This document shows positions 1 through 8,630 of a stretch of DNA of 49,270 nt, in pieces. This stretch comes from Candidatus Parabeggiatoa sp. nov. 2 (GTDB lineage Bacteria > Pseudomonadota > Gammaproteobacteria > Beggiatoales > Beggiatoaceae): NCBI GenBank assembly GCA_002085445.1, contig NBMI01000163.1:1-49270 (forward strand), read 5' to 3'. Under the pieces are notes generated by a model. The model was not told the DNA's origin. It ran no database searches and saw nothing but the letters and a program-made list of their open reading frames with translations. Every line of letters starts with the position of its first letter. The stretch's first letter is position 1. The position numbers and the translations under genes were made by a program.

Positions 1-702
1 ATTCACATTAAGTTCTCCGCTGGCATATTCGGCGAGAAAGGCAATCATCAAGGAATTCGGAAACGGCCAAGGTTGGCTGCCAAAGTAGCGAAGGTTTTTT
101 ATCTCTATTCCGACTTCTTCTCTGATTTCACGTCTGACGGTTTCTTCTAAGGTTTCGCCCACTTCAACAAATCCCGCCTGTACGCTGTACATGCCCGGCT
201 TAAAGTGTCTGGCACGGGATAACAAGAGTTGTTGTCCTCGTGTTATCAACACAATTATCGCCGGTGCTATGCGTGGATAGTTGACTAATCCACAAACTGG
301 GCAACGTTTTGCTCTTTCATGCTCGCTCTGTTTCATGGTTGCGGAGCAACGTCCACAAAACTGATGATTTTTGTCCCAATTGATGATTTGTAAAGCACGT
401 CCACTGAGCGCAAACAGCTCATCAGATAATTCTGGCAACAAGGCACGTAAGCTTTGAAATCTCATGCCGCTTGGAGCCGCCGTGGAGGCCGCCACCTCAA
501 CGGTATAACAAGGATTTTCGTTAAAGCTGCCCAAGTAATGTTGTCTAATAGGAGTCAGCCCGGCTTGTGCAAAATCGGCCCAGATGGGTATATTAATATT
601 TGTATCTATCTGACAAACTAATAATTTGTCTTGACGAAAAACAAACCACCACGCTGGCGTTGTTAAATCAGTCGGCGGCGTGACGGCCGGAAAAAATTTC
701 AT
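1..702 (-). CDS. nudC: NADH pyrophosphatase NudC (3' end off window)
   Basis: NudC-type Nudix hydrolase, which hydrolyses NAD(H) and removes NAD caps from RNA; cytosolic and Zn-binding. The visible 234 residues start at an ATG preceded by a good AAGGAG-type site. A zinc ribbon with two CxxC knuckles (CGRCS and CPVCG) precedes a complete Nudix box (G-x5-E-x7-REIREEVGI). This is followed by the NudC hallmark SQPWPFPNS, which separates NudC from other Nudix enzymes. The family is about 257 residues, so only a short C-terminal tail is missing. No operon partner is visible; the upstream side is repeats. Confidence 0.95.
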   Translation of the reverse strand, partial: MKFFPAVTPPTDLTTPAWWFVFRQDKLLVCQIDTNINIPIWADFAQAGLTPIRQHYLGSFNENPCYTVEVAASTAAPSGMRFQSLRALLPELSDELFALSGRALQIINWDKNHQFCGRCSATMKQSEHERAKRCPVCGLVNYPRIAPAIIVLITRGQQLLLSRARHFKPGMYSVQAGFVEVGETLEETVRREIREEVGIEIKNLRYFGSQPWPFPNSLMIAFLAEYASGELNVN

Positions 703-1525
703 CTATTGTACTCCTTCCAATTAAATAGACTGAAAGTACAACGAATTTTGGGAATAAACGGATTTGTTAATTTATTGCATACCATACGACATTTGTTGTG
801 TTAAATTGTTCCGCGTTCAAGCAGAATGAGTTGGAGTTCTTAGAGCGTGTTTTAAAACACGACCTAACTCATTGTTTTATAAACAATAGGCTACTTTATA
901 AGTGATTGAGTTTTGGACTTTTCAAACACGCTCTTAGCGAGCCTTCTAGGAACCCAGTTAGAACACAAGGCTTTGTACCCAGTCGCAGCACAAGGCTTTC
1001 GTGCAAGAATCGCTAGAAATGAAGTTGTCGTCAAACGGCCGCTTGTGGCAAGATTGCTTTTGGGAGTTTCGTCATCAAAAGGCCGCATGTCGCTTTATTC
1101 CACTTAAATTTCTAACTGAAAAATGAAAATTGATAATGAAAAAGCGATGTTGAAACTTCGCGCAGTTAGCATTAAACACCAAAACGACAAATTATATATA
1201 ATTAAAGGTGATAGATGGTTTATCACCCAAGGGAGCTTGCCCCTTAGACATAACCAGAGCCGCTTTTTGTGGTTTTGGCGTTTTAAAGTAAGAGTCGTTA
1301 ATAGATATGTAAAGAGGGAAAACGGGATGGAAAAAATTGGCGGGAATGGCTGAGTGCCAAAAGTGTGTTGTCCAAGGACTGGATTGTGCGATTGAGTGTC
1401 ATAAGAAGGTGGGTAACGCTATCGAGCGAACCCACCTAACAAAAAAACAGCGTTTCATTTATTATCTTTGTCCTATCTAATGGGGAAAATTGACGTGCTA
1501 TCAGGTATGCGAGTTTGCCCGCCGG
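703..1525. other. Intergenic region with repeats and possible IS debris
   Basis: No convincing gene. Around 732-765 lies a degenerate copy of the dispersed GTACAACGGATTT/ACGGATTT bipartite repeat. An inverted pair AGAGCGTGTTT (842-852) and AAACACGCTCT (924-934) brackets a short palindromic stretch and could be the end of a lost insertion sequence; no transposase is recognisable. A palindrome built on GGTGGGT/ACCCACC lies at about 1406-1439. The open frames here are short, have no recognisable family and begin in low-complexity sequence. Confidence 0.5.
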
Positions 1526-1720
1526 TTAAACACCATGCGCTTGAAGCGTCGCATAAATCCGATCTTTCAAAAAAACCCGCTTTTTCTTTAAGGTTTCAGC
1601 GTACCTATCCGAAACCGGCTCAACGTTCTGCTCAATGTCACGGATTTTGTTGTCCAGCGCATGGTATTCACTGTACATGCGTTGGAATTTAGAATCGTTG
1701 TGATGCAAAGTTTGAATCAA
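1526..1720 (-). CDS. YdcH/DUF465 family small protein, start unclear
   Basis: Small coiled-coil protein of the YdcH/DUF465 family, whose function is unknown. Recognised by the pattern SKFQRMYSEYHALDNKI, then IEQNVEPVSD, then LKKKRVFLKDRIYATL, which follows the family along its length. The only standard start is a TTG at 1720, giving 64 residues. The frame stays open to 1762, and the extra residues (EFPQYRNLIQ) match the conserved family N-terminus (FPEYR..I). No ATG, GTG or TTG lies in that extension, only an ATA near 1756. Either a non-standard start is used or the start codon has been lost and the gene is decaying. It stands alone between repeat blocks. Confidence 0.75.
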   Translation of the reverse strand: MIQTLHHNDSKFQRMYSEYHALDNKIRDIEQNVEPVSDRYAETLKKKRVFLKDRIYATLQAHGV

Positions 1721-1805
1721 GTTCCGGTACTGTGGAAACTCGCGAGGTTGAGTTATAGTAAACTATTTATTAATAGTTTCTAACAAATCTTAATAAGAAA
1801 TAGCT

Positions 1806-1846
1806 CACTCCTCAAAAAATAATTGACATTGAGGGGTGTTTTTTTT
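1806..1846 (+). terminator. Intrinsic terminator-like hairpin
   Basis: CACTCCTCAA at 1806-1815 pairs with TTGAGGGGTG at 1829-1838 (10 bp, one G-U) and is followed directly by eight T. The shape is that of a rho-independent terminator reading rightward. No plus-strand gene is visible just upstream, so what it would terminate is unclear. Confidence 0.55.
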
Positions 1847-2308
1847 AAACGATTTTTTGTTAGAAAGCGGCAGGCATAAGGTTCAGTACTCAATAGTCGT
1901 ACTGGTAAAACCTGAGACTTACAATCTATCAATTTGCTTTTCCCCAAGCGAATTCAGATTGTATAAAGCGGCTATTGATAATTTTCGGTAGCCTTTGGTA
2001 GATTCACCCACTCATTAGAGTGCTATTGTTAACTTTTGTTAACATAAATGAATCGGTATATCATGGGATTCACCAATCATATTAAAATCTCCTTATATGC
2101 TGAAAACCAGAAAAGTCACTCATTTTCGTTGATACGTTTGCTGTTAATAAAAACTATAAACTAAAACGACAAACTTCATCCTACCATTTAATGATGAGTG
2201 ATGCTACCATTAATTTCATCCACCCCTCTTCCCTCTCTGTTCCTAAAAATATACTCAAAACTATGAATATGTAATTCGCTCTCTGTTGATAATTCCTAAG
2301 AATTGCAA
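1847..2308. other. Intergenic, no gene seen
   Basis: AT-rich sequence without a supported gene. A GTTAACTTTTGTTAAC inverted repeat lies at about 2027-2042. The only open frame on the minus strand (2181-2393) overlaps the transposase remnant out of frame. Confidence 0.4.
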
Positions 2309-2487
2309 CTAGAGTCTTGGTTGAGCAGTCCCAACCGTAGTCGCGCAAGGAAGTTTTAGCAAGATGGATTTGACCTTTTGCCAAGGTGTCCAACGATCTA
2401 TCGTAGGAAAGTGAAGTCTTGCTAAAACGTTTTGCGCAGCATTTTCATCAGCTTGTAACACCACCCCGTCGAAGCAGTGAAAAGAAA
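2309..2487 (-). pseudogene. C-terminal remnant of an IS200/IS605 TnpB protein
   Basis: Reading the minus strand to a TAG at 2309-2311 gives a C-terminal TnpB-like segment: a Cys (HCFDG) followed by the RuvC-type motif LQADENAAQNVLARL, then PTIDRWTPWQKVK and a short tail. ADENAAQN matches the last catalytic Asp region of TnpB (usually HADxNAAxNI). The zinc-ribbon Cys pairs and everything upstream are gone or unreadable. The piece is about 55 codons long, so it is debris of an IS605-type element. No left/right end hairpins could be assigned. The TnpB motif is clear; the exact boundary at the 5' side is not. Confidence 0.65.
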
Positions 2488-2762
2488 CAAGGATCGAAGA
2501 AAAATTAATTTCCCCAAAATAGGTACAGTGCCCTGATACGTACTTTAGCTTTTAGACAACTGGCGGAAGTATTAATTATTTCCAAGATAAATCTTGGACT
2601 CCAACTACATCAGCAAAGATTTGTGGGAAAAGGCAGGAGTAAGGGTAATTAACAATTAACAATTAACAATTAATTATTAATGACCCTTCTTTCTTGAGGG
2701 AGAGCGAAGCGAGGATGCAGCGCCGAGGTGAGGGTGAAAAGGCGGGAACATTTTTAAAAAGC
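2488..2762. repeat. Repeat-bearing spacer with AATTAAC heptamers
   Basis: Four tandem copies of the heptamer AATTAAC lie at about 2647-2674 and run into TTAATTATTAATGA. After them the sequence is a terminator-poor spacer up to the stop of the phytase-like gene. It is one of about ten period-7 tracts in the window. Confidence 0.7.
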
Positions 2763-4163
2763 CTACTGATTCAATTGCTTAGCGATTGGGGCAACCGTAA
2801 TGCGCGTTGTAGTGTTCTCTTTGCTAAAGTCGTTGTCATTGATAAACGCCACATATTCACTATTCAGCAACGCTAATCCCTCAATTTGAGAATCCAAATC
2901 CGATATTTCACGCCTCGAATCAAAGACTTGTGTTTTGCCTAGCGCGATGATGCCGATGGAGGCCAAATTTGACAGCGTTTCTAACGCGGGAGATGACGGT
3001 TCAAGCGCCTCAATATCCCACTCGGTGCCGAGAATATTAGTCGCATCGTCCAAGGTTGAAACCCGATACAACTTAGTATGTCTAATAACACGCTCCAGAA
3101 TAACCAGTTTATCGGTATCCAAAGCGACCATTTCACTGATTTTGACATCGCTTTGCTTGGTCGTGTTATCAGCCGTAAAGGTTTGGGGCTCATCCATAAT
3201 ATACACATACTCACCCACCACGCTGTCCAAGTCACCAAGGTGGAGACTCAATTTGAACAAACGGACATAACGAGAGTTTTTGTAAGCATCATCATTTGGA
3301 TTAGCCAAAGGGCTTTGCATGATGAAATACAAAAACTGCTCATCAGGACTGACAGCAAGCGATTCAATACCACGATTCAGCCGCCGTTTTGTCAAGATAT
3401 TGGGTAAGGCTTCAATAACCCGATAATTCGCCGCCGCTAAATCCTTTCCTACGCCATTCGGCACAACACGCTCAAGAATGCGTCCATTCGCAGCAACATG
3501 AATCAAACTAGGGGCATACTCTTCCGCTATCCAGAAAGTCCCATTGGACAACCTAATAATGGCCTCTGGATCCACGCCTTCTGGATCAAACTCCAGTTTA
3601 TTGCCATTTTTGTTATAGGGAGTTTCCGTCGTCGTCGCTTCCAACGGATTCGGCAGCCCACTAATGGGATTCTCATCCTGATCCAAGAGTTTGATGGTTT
3701 GTATGACATTATAACCAACCTTTTTTCCGATTAAGCCACCGGTATTGATATTGAACTTGTAAATGGTTGGCGTAAAATTCGTCATCGGGAATATTTTGCC
3801 ATTTTCATCCACCGCGCCATTCTCATCCAGGCATAAATTCTCAACCCCAAGCACTTCTGCGCTCTCGTCACAAGCAATACTGGGGCCTCTATCAGTAATA
3901 GTATAAAACTCATCAATAGAGTCATCAGGATAATGAAAGGCCCCACTGCCAACACCAACATCCAATGTCAAGGTTTTACTCCCATTAACAGACACAGTCT
4001 CCAACGGCTCATTGACATCAATCACTTCTTCACTGAGCGTGACATCTGGAATGATACTACCATCCAAAATATCATCAACATCATCGTCATCGCACCCCGT
4101 CATGGTGACAACAAAGACAGCAAAGGGCAAGGTATAGAAAAGGCGTAAGTGGCGTAAGTTCAT
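2763..4163 (-). CDS. Phytase-like-domain lipoprotein (esterase-like)
   Basis: 466-residue exported protein of the 'esterase-like activity of phytase' family (beta-propeller; substrate not established). The N-terminus is a lipoprotein signal ending at MTGC (Cys 24), followed by an Asp-rich linker (DDDDVDD). Family marks include GSGAFHYPDDS and TITDRGPS near residues 82-105, EEYAPSLIHVAANGRILERV near 215-235, and NRGIESLAVSPDEQFLYFIMQ near 268-288. The ATG start has a GAGGAG site close upstream. It is monocistronic on the minus strand. It probably sits on a membrane facing the periplasm or outside. Enzyme activity is not inferable from motifs alone. Confidence 0.85.
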   Translation of the reverse strand: MNLRHLRLFYTLPFAVFVVTMTGCDDDDVDDILDGSIIPDVTLSEEVIDVNEPLETVSVNGSKTLTLDVGVGSGAFHYPDDSIDEFYTITDRGPSIACDESAEVLGVENLCLDENGAVDENGKIFPMTNFTPTIYKFNINTGGLIGKKVGYNVIQTIKLLDQDENPISGLPNPLEATTTETPYNKNGNKLEFDPEGVDPEAIIRLSNGTFWIAEEYAPSLIHVAANGRILERVVPNGVGKDLAAANYRVIEALPNILTKRRLNRGIESLAVSPDEQFLYFIMQSPLANPNDDAYKNSRYVRLFKLSLHLGDLDSVVGEYVYIMDEPQTFTADNTTKQSDVKISEMVALDTDKLVILERVIRHTKLYRVSTLDDATNILGTEWDIEALEPSSPALETLSNLASIGIIALGKTQVFDSRREISDLDSQIEGLALLNSEYVAFINDNDFSKENTTTRITVAPIAKQLNQ

Positions 4164-4543
4164 ATTACAATCTCCTCGTTAGCTAATTAATGAAAAATTT
4201 AAAATGAAAAATGAAAATTGGATTTCCTGGTAGATACACAGGCTATATTAATATCGCCCCGTTGGGGCTTTTCGTATTTTTGTTTCTAAAAAAGTTTGTT
4301 CCCTTCTTTTGGATTTCCTAGGGCGATGCCCCAGGCTATATTAATATCGCCCCGTTGGGGCTTTTCGTACTTTCAAAAATTGCGAATGGCTAATTACCAA
4401 TTACAAATTTTCAATTTGCAAGAAATTGCAATTTGCAATTCGCATTTAATCAGTTTGATATCTCGCACAGTCAGTCCAATTACAGGACTGTCTATTTATA
4501 CTATAGACAATTTCACCAAATTGTCACTAATCATACAAAATTT
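4164..4543. repeat. Direct repeat with GC-rich hairpins
   Basis: A 36-bp unit occurs twice, at about 4242-4277 and 4333-4368. It begins GGCTATATTAATATC and ends with the hairpin GCCCC-GTT-GGGGC followed by TTTT, so each copy resembles a short terminator. Between and around the copies are ATGAAAA-type heptamers. The spacer also contains a possible upstream in-frame ATG for lutA at 4433, rejected because the intervening residues do not belong to the family. Confidence 0.7.
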
Positions 4544-5332
4544 ATGCCAACAGAATCAACCCACTCCCACTCCCACCGTGTCGGCCTCTTCGTCACCTGT
4601 TTAGTTGACTTATTCCGCCCCAACGTCGGCTTTGCCGCTATCAAACTGCTAGAAAAAGCCGGCTGCCAAGTCGAAGTACCCACCGCCCAAACTTGTTGTG
4701 GACAACCTGCCTATAACAACGGCGATTTAGCCAATAGCCGCGCCATTGCGAAACAAGTCATTGATACTTTTGAAGAATTTGACTATATCGTCGCGCCCTC
4801 CGGCTCCTGTGCCGGGATGCTTAAACAGCACTATCCGCAATTATTTCCTTCGGAACTTCGATGGCAAACGAAGGCGCAAGCATTTGCAAACCGTTGTTAT
4901 GAATTGGTGAGCTTTTTAACCGATGTTTGCGGCATGACAGAAGTAGAGGCCCAGTTTGAACAAACCGTCACCTATCACGATGCTTGCTCTGGTTTGCGAG
5001 AATTGGGGATTGAGGCGCAACCTCGGCAATTATTAAATAGTGTGCAAGGCCTCAAACTAACCGAAATGAAAGAAACCAATGTTTGCTGTGGATTTGGCGG
5101 AACGTTTTGCGTTAAATATCCCGACATTTCGGCCCGAATGGTATCCGACAAAGTGGACAACATCCAAGCCACCAAGGCCGAAGTTTTACTTAGCCCAGAC
5201 ATGGGCTGTTTGCTGAATATCGCCGGGCGCTTAAAACGCTTAAAGAGTCCGGTGAAGGTTTACCATATTGCCGAAGTGTTGGCAGAGATGGCAACGGTGC
5301 CAGCTATCGGAGAAGGAAAAAAAATAGCATGA
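4544..5332 (+). CDS. lutA: LutA-type (Fe-S)-binding protein with two CCG domains
   Basis: 262-residue protein of the LutA/GlpC-like cysteine-rich family, a subunit of the LutABC iron-sulfur L-lactate oxidising complex. Two CCG-type cluster motifs are visible: TCCGQP (Cys 51-52) with a later SGSCAG (Cys 89), and YHDACSG (Cys 148), VCCGFGGTFC (Cys 181-182) and DMGC (Cys 222). I chose the ATG at 4544, since an upstream ATG at 4433 would add 37 non-family residues. In most genomes lutA is followed at once by lutB and lutC. Here more than 1 kb of repeats follows and neither partner is seen, so the gene is either displaced from its operon or serves another complex. Confidence 0.88.
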   Translation: MPTESTHSHSHRVGLFVTCLVDLFRPNVGFAAIKLLEKAGCQVEVPTAQTCCGQPAYNNGDLANSRAIAKQVIDTFEEFDYIVAPSGSCAGMLKQHYPQLFPSELRWQTKAQAFANRCYELVSFLTDVCGMTEVEAQFEQTVTYHDACSGLRELGIEAQPRQLLNSVQGLKLTEMKETNVCCGFGGTFCVKYPDISARMVSDKVDNIQATKAEVLLSPDMGCLLNIAGRLKRLKSPVKVYHIAEVLAEMATVPAIGEGKKIA

Positions 5333-6515
5333 GTTTCCGACAGTGTTTTTCGACAGTGGAGTCCAAACCTTTAGGTTTGGACTTGTCATTCTTCATCAGT
5401 ATCACTTGATGTTCCATTTTTTCCAAAAAGCAATAACGGAAAGGATTGCATATATACTGCACACCGTCATAGCGTTTTTTATCTCGTTTCGCTCTGTTTG
5501 AGTTTGAGAGCCGAGCAGTCCCTACAAATCAGTAGAGGTGTGTTAGACTCAATGCCATTAAGTTAAAGAAAAGGCCCGTTTGTAGTAGGCGATTTATCGC
5601 CTCAATTGCAACTAGTGCCGGAAAGCGGAATTTTCCCTAAAAAAAAGGGTTAATACCAAAGAAATCAAAAACCGATTTTTTGGAAAAATCGGATTTTTGG
5701 GTGGTAAAAAGTTTCGCTCCGCGAAACTTTTGCCGACGTTGGAGGTTTTCAAATTAAGTTATGGCCCTCTGTCGTGCTTCATTATTGATACTTTTTGTAG
5801 GTGTTTTGTTGCTTAACTTAATGGCAGTGTGTGTTAGACTGCCATCTTCCCCGAATTTTATCCACCATGAATATAGGTGAATATATCTGTGATAAAATTA
5901 ATACAGAATTAGCACTTTTTTTTGTGGATGTGTCCCACTTGTCCAAGTAGGAAGTTTTTAATATCAAGGGCCATCAATAAAATCAATTCGCTAACCTGGC
6001 CCTCAAAAAAACCGCTTATGTTTGACACCTTAGTATTTTTCATTTTTCATTTAATAACTTATTGATTAGCTTTTCATTAGTTTACTTCGTTCTCTTCGTT
6101 CTCGTCGTTTACGGAGTGATCGTCACAATTTTCAGAACGAGAAGTAACGAAAACGGGAAAATGCCGGCCAAAGTCATAGTCGCTAAAGCGACTACTACAA
6201 ACGCTCATGAATCTTCCGTTTTGAGCCACCATTAGGGCGAACCTCTTCAATTTGCCTTCCTTCAGAAGTTTTTAACCAAAATATTTATCTGAAAAACTAA
6301 AGTTCCTCGAGGTTGACCAAACCTCGAAGTTCTGTACCGAATTTTTTTGATAACTCTCAAAAGAAACTGTGCTATAGATGTCCAGAAAAGTTAAGCGCCC
6401 GATTTTAACCGTAAAGCGTTGTTTTAGTGACGATTTTTTGGACAAAACTCCTCGTTACGATATTGGCGTTCTTGGCGTTCTTGCGGACTCTATAATAAAT
6501 GAGGAAGGCTACTTC
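5333..6515. repeat. Long repeat-filled intergenic region
   Basis: No gene supported. Contents in order: a perfect hairpin GTCCAAACC-TTTA-GGTTTGGAC (about 5362-5383), a possible terminator for lutA but without a T tract; a solo ATGCCATTAAGTTAA terminus (about 5552); the AGGCGATTTATCGCCT palindrome (about 5586-5601); a hairpin around CCGATTTTTTGGAAAAATCGG (about 5673-5693); AAAGTTTCG-CTC-CGCGAAACTTT (about 5708-5730); and a ~75-bp unit (5747-5826) whose inverted copy is at 33893-33975. Part of 6378-6515 is an open frame but precedes the better start of the PilZ gene. Confidence 0.7.
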
Positions 6516-6905
6516 ATGTCTGAAAGAAAACAGCTTGAACAAAGACAATTTACCCGACATCCCTCTCACGTCCCGCTTGAAGTTTGGCAAGAGACTGAAT
6601 CTGTACATCGCCAGCTGCATTTGAATGATGTGAGTTTGGGGGGAGTGGCATTTCAATCTGATATTTGTTGGAAACCAAACACAATTATTCGTCTCCGTGT
6701 GCTGGTTGAGCAACCCACTGAACTCGCCGGGAGAGTAGTTTGGTGTCGGCAAAATGGAAAACGCTTTAATGTCGGGGTTGAATTGATAGAAGCAAATAGC
6801 GATTCAGAGGATATGGTAGAGCAAGTGCGCCAGATTGAAATGTATCAAAAAATGATAGCGAGTATTACTGAGGACTTCTACTACGATTCGTGGGAAAATA
6901 TTTGA
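6516..6905 (+). CDS. PilZ-domain c-di-GMP-binding protein
   Basis: 129-residue single-domain PilZ protein. Both c-di-GMP-binding motifs are present: RxxxR (R10-Q-F-T-R14) and DxSxxG (D38-V-S-L-G-G43), spaced as in the family. The ATG at 6516 has GAGGAAGG about 9 bases upstream; an in-frame ATG at 6378 would add 46 residues without similarity, so I reject it. The C-terminus is an acidic helical tail. It likely acts in the cytosol as a c-di-GMP receptor for motility, polysaccharide or pili; the target cannot be told from this context. Its TGA stop is followed within five bases by CAGTGATCA-type repeats. Confidence 0.88.
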   Translation: MSERKQLEQRQFTRHPSHVPLEVWQETESVHRQLHLNDVSLGGVAFQSDICWKPNTIIRLRVLVEQPTELAGRVVWCRQNGKRFNVGVELIEANSDSEDMVEQVRQIEMYQKMIASITEDFYYDSWENI

Positions 6906-7973
6906 AATTCAGTGTTCAGTGATCAGTGTTCAGTGATCACTTACATCTCAGGGTTGGAACCGAACCGTGTGATGAGATATACGGAACGTACTTCTTTCAG
7001 GGTGAAAATGATCGTTACTTGACACGACAAGGATTGGGTATAAACAAGGATAAATCCGCGGCATTATCCAATCCTTGTAGTTATTTGGAGTCATTTTGAC
7101 CATGAATTTTGTATGGGTATTGGCGCTGGTTTGGGGGCCATAAAACCATTTGGAAGTTTTCAAATTAGAGTACGGCCTTACAAACCACAAGGAGTGGGTA
7201 TAAACAAGGATAAATCCGCGGCATTATCCAATCCTTGTAGTTATTTGGAGTCATTTTGACCATGAATTTTGTATGGGTATTGGCACTGGTTTGGGGGCCA
7301 TAAAACCATTTGGAAGTTTTCAAATTAGAGTACGGCCTTACAAACCACAAGGATTGGGATAAAACTGCGGATAAATCCATCCCTGCTTATACTCAATCCT
7401 TGTCGTTATTAGGAATCAGTTTGACCATGAATTTTGTATGGGTATTGGCGCTGGTTTGGGGGCCATAAGGGGGCCATAAAACCGTTTGGAAATTTTCAAA
7501 TTAGAGTACGGCCTTACAAACCACAAGGATTGGGATAAACCTGCGGATAAATCCATCCCTGCTTATACTCAATCCTTGTCGTTATTAGGAATCAGTTTGA
7601 CCATGAATTTTGTATGGGTATTGGCGCTGGTTTGGGGGCCATAACCCTGCTTATATTCAATCCTTGTAGTTATTTGGAGTCATTTTGACCATTAATTTTG
7701 TATGGGTATTGGCGCTGGTTTGGGGGCCATAAAATACTTTGAATGTTTTCAAATTAAAGTACGGCCTTACAAACAACAAGGATTGGGATAAAACTGCGGA
7801 TAAATCCATCCTTGCTTATACTCAATCCTTGTAGTTATTTGGACTCACCTTCGGTTCTCGCTATGCGATAAATCGTATTAAATTCAATAAGTTCTGAATG
7901 AAAAACGTGCAAACTATGCCCGTGCTGAGTATAAGTGATCACTGAAAACTGATCACTGAAAACTGAAAACTGA
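6906..7973. repeat. Tandem array of ~160-176 bp units with flanking CAGTGATCA repeats
   Basis: About five tandem units start at CAAGG positions 7028, 7188, 7348, 7524 and 7778 (spacings 160, 160, 176, and 254 for a unit with an extra partial copy). Each unit holds an inverted pair CAAGGATTG ... CAATCCTTG around a GGATAAATCC-like core, then GGGGGCCATAAAACC, then a piece reading TACGGCCTTACAAA. The array is flanked on both sides by CAGTGATCA/TGATCACTG repeats (6907-6940 and 7934-7980). Open frames inside are repeats of the same translation and are not genes. Confidence 0.85.
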
Positions 7974-8630
7974 TCACTGAGGTTTAGTAAAACGAATCGT
8001 TTTATGCCGACGTGCCCGAATCACTGCGATAATTTCCAGAGAGTCTCCGGCAATCTCATCAGCGTCGCTTTCTAAACGCACACGCACGGCATGGGGCAAT
8101 CCTCGTAGTTTTTTGGCTGACCATTCTTTTAGCCATTCAGTCTCTTGTTCAATTTTTTCATCGACATATAAGTATTCAAAATAGGCCTTATAACCTTCCA
8201 ACGCGGTGACGGCCGTCGCTTGTTCTTCTAACCGCTCGGTAGGATCACCAGCAAAGGCGGGCAACACGCGGATTTCTACCCCGGTTTCTTCATCGCTGGG
8301 CAACAGTTGCCAAACGGTGAGGCCGGGTTGTTGTCCGGGTGAGACTGTCGATACCCAAGCTAACTGATCTTCTTCCCCTTCAAAAAAAATGTAGGTTTTA
8401 TTTTCTTCACGGTCTTTGTAGGTATGCGGAAAGGCCCCTTCTAGCGACCGTTCAATCTGCAATAAAACCAGTACCTTGTCTATGCTTTCATCAAGAACAT
8501 TGCTAGAGCGTGTCCACTCTTTGAGTACGGTATTCATACCCATTGCCAGCATCAACATGACGAGTGTCGATAAAGTGAGTGCTATCAATAGCTCTAGCAG
8601 GGTAAAACCGGATTGTGGGAGACGAGTCAT
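7974..8630 (-). CDS. gspJ: Type II secretion minor pseudopilin GspJ
   Basis: 218-residue prepilin-like protein with a processing site before FTLLELLIAL (Phe+1, Glu+5), a hydrophobic N-terminal helix (residues about 9-32) and a long beta-rich periplasmic domain. Length and position last in a G-H-I-J series identify it as GspJ, part of the pseudopilus tip with GspI and GspK. The start is ATG at 8630, with no Shine-Dalgarno visible because ATGAAAA heptamers fill the upstream region. The TGA stop at 7974-7976 lies inside a TGATCACTGA repeat. A 1.2-kb repeat block separates it from gspI, so co-transcription is uncertain. gspK, normally next, is absent. Confidence 0.85.
   Translation of the reverse strand: MTRLPQSGFTLLELLIALTLSTLVMLMLAMGMNTVLKEWTRSSNVLDESIDKVLVLLQIERSLEGAFPHTYKDREENKTYIFFEGEEDQLAWVSTVSPGQQPGLTVWQLLPSDEETGVEIRVLPAFAGDPTERLEEQATAVTALEGYKAYFEYLYVDEKIEQETEWLKEWSAKKLRGLPHAVRVRLESDADEIAGDSLEIIAVIRARRHKTIRFTKPQ

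Noticed and set aside
839..1105. Insertion sequence with AGAGCGTGTTT ends
   Set aside because: Inverted ends are only about 80 bases apart and no transposase reading frame is recognisable; kept only as possible debris.
1123..1353. 76-codon open frame on plus strand
   Set aside because: Starts in an ATGAAAA-type tract, no ribosome site, no recognisable family.
7165..7380. 70-80 codon open frames in the 7-kb array
   Set aside because: Identical translations of tandem repeats; not genes.
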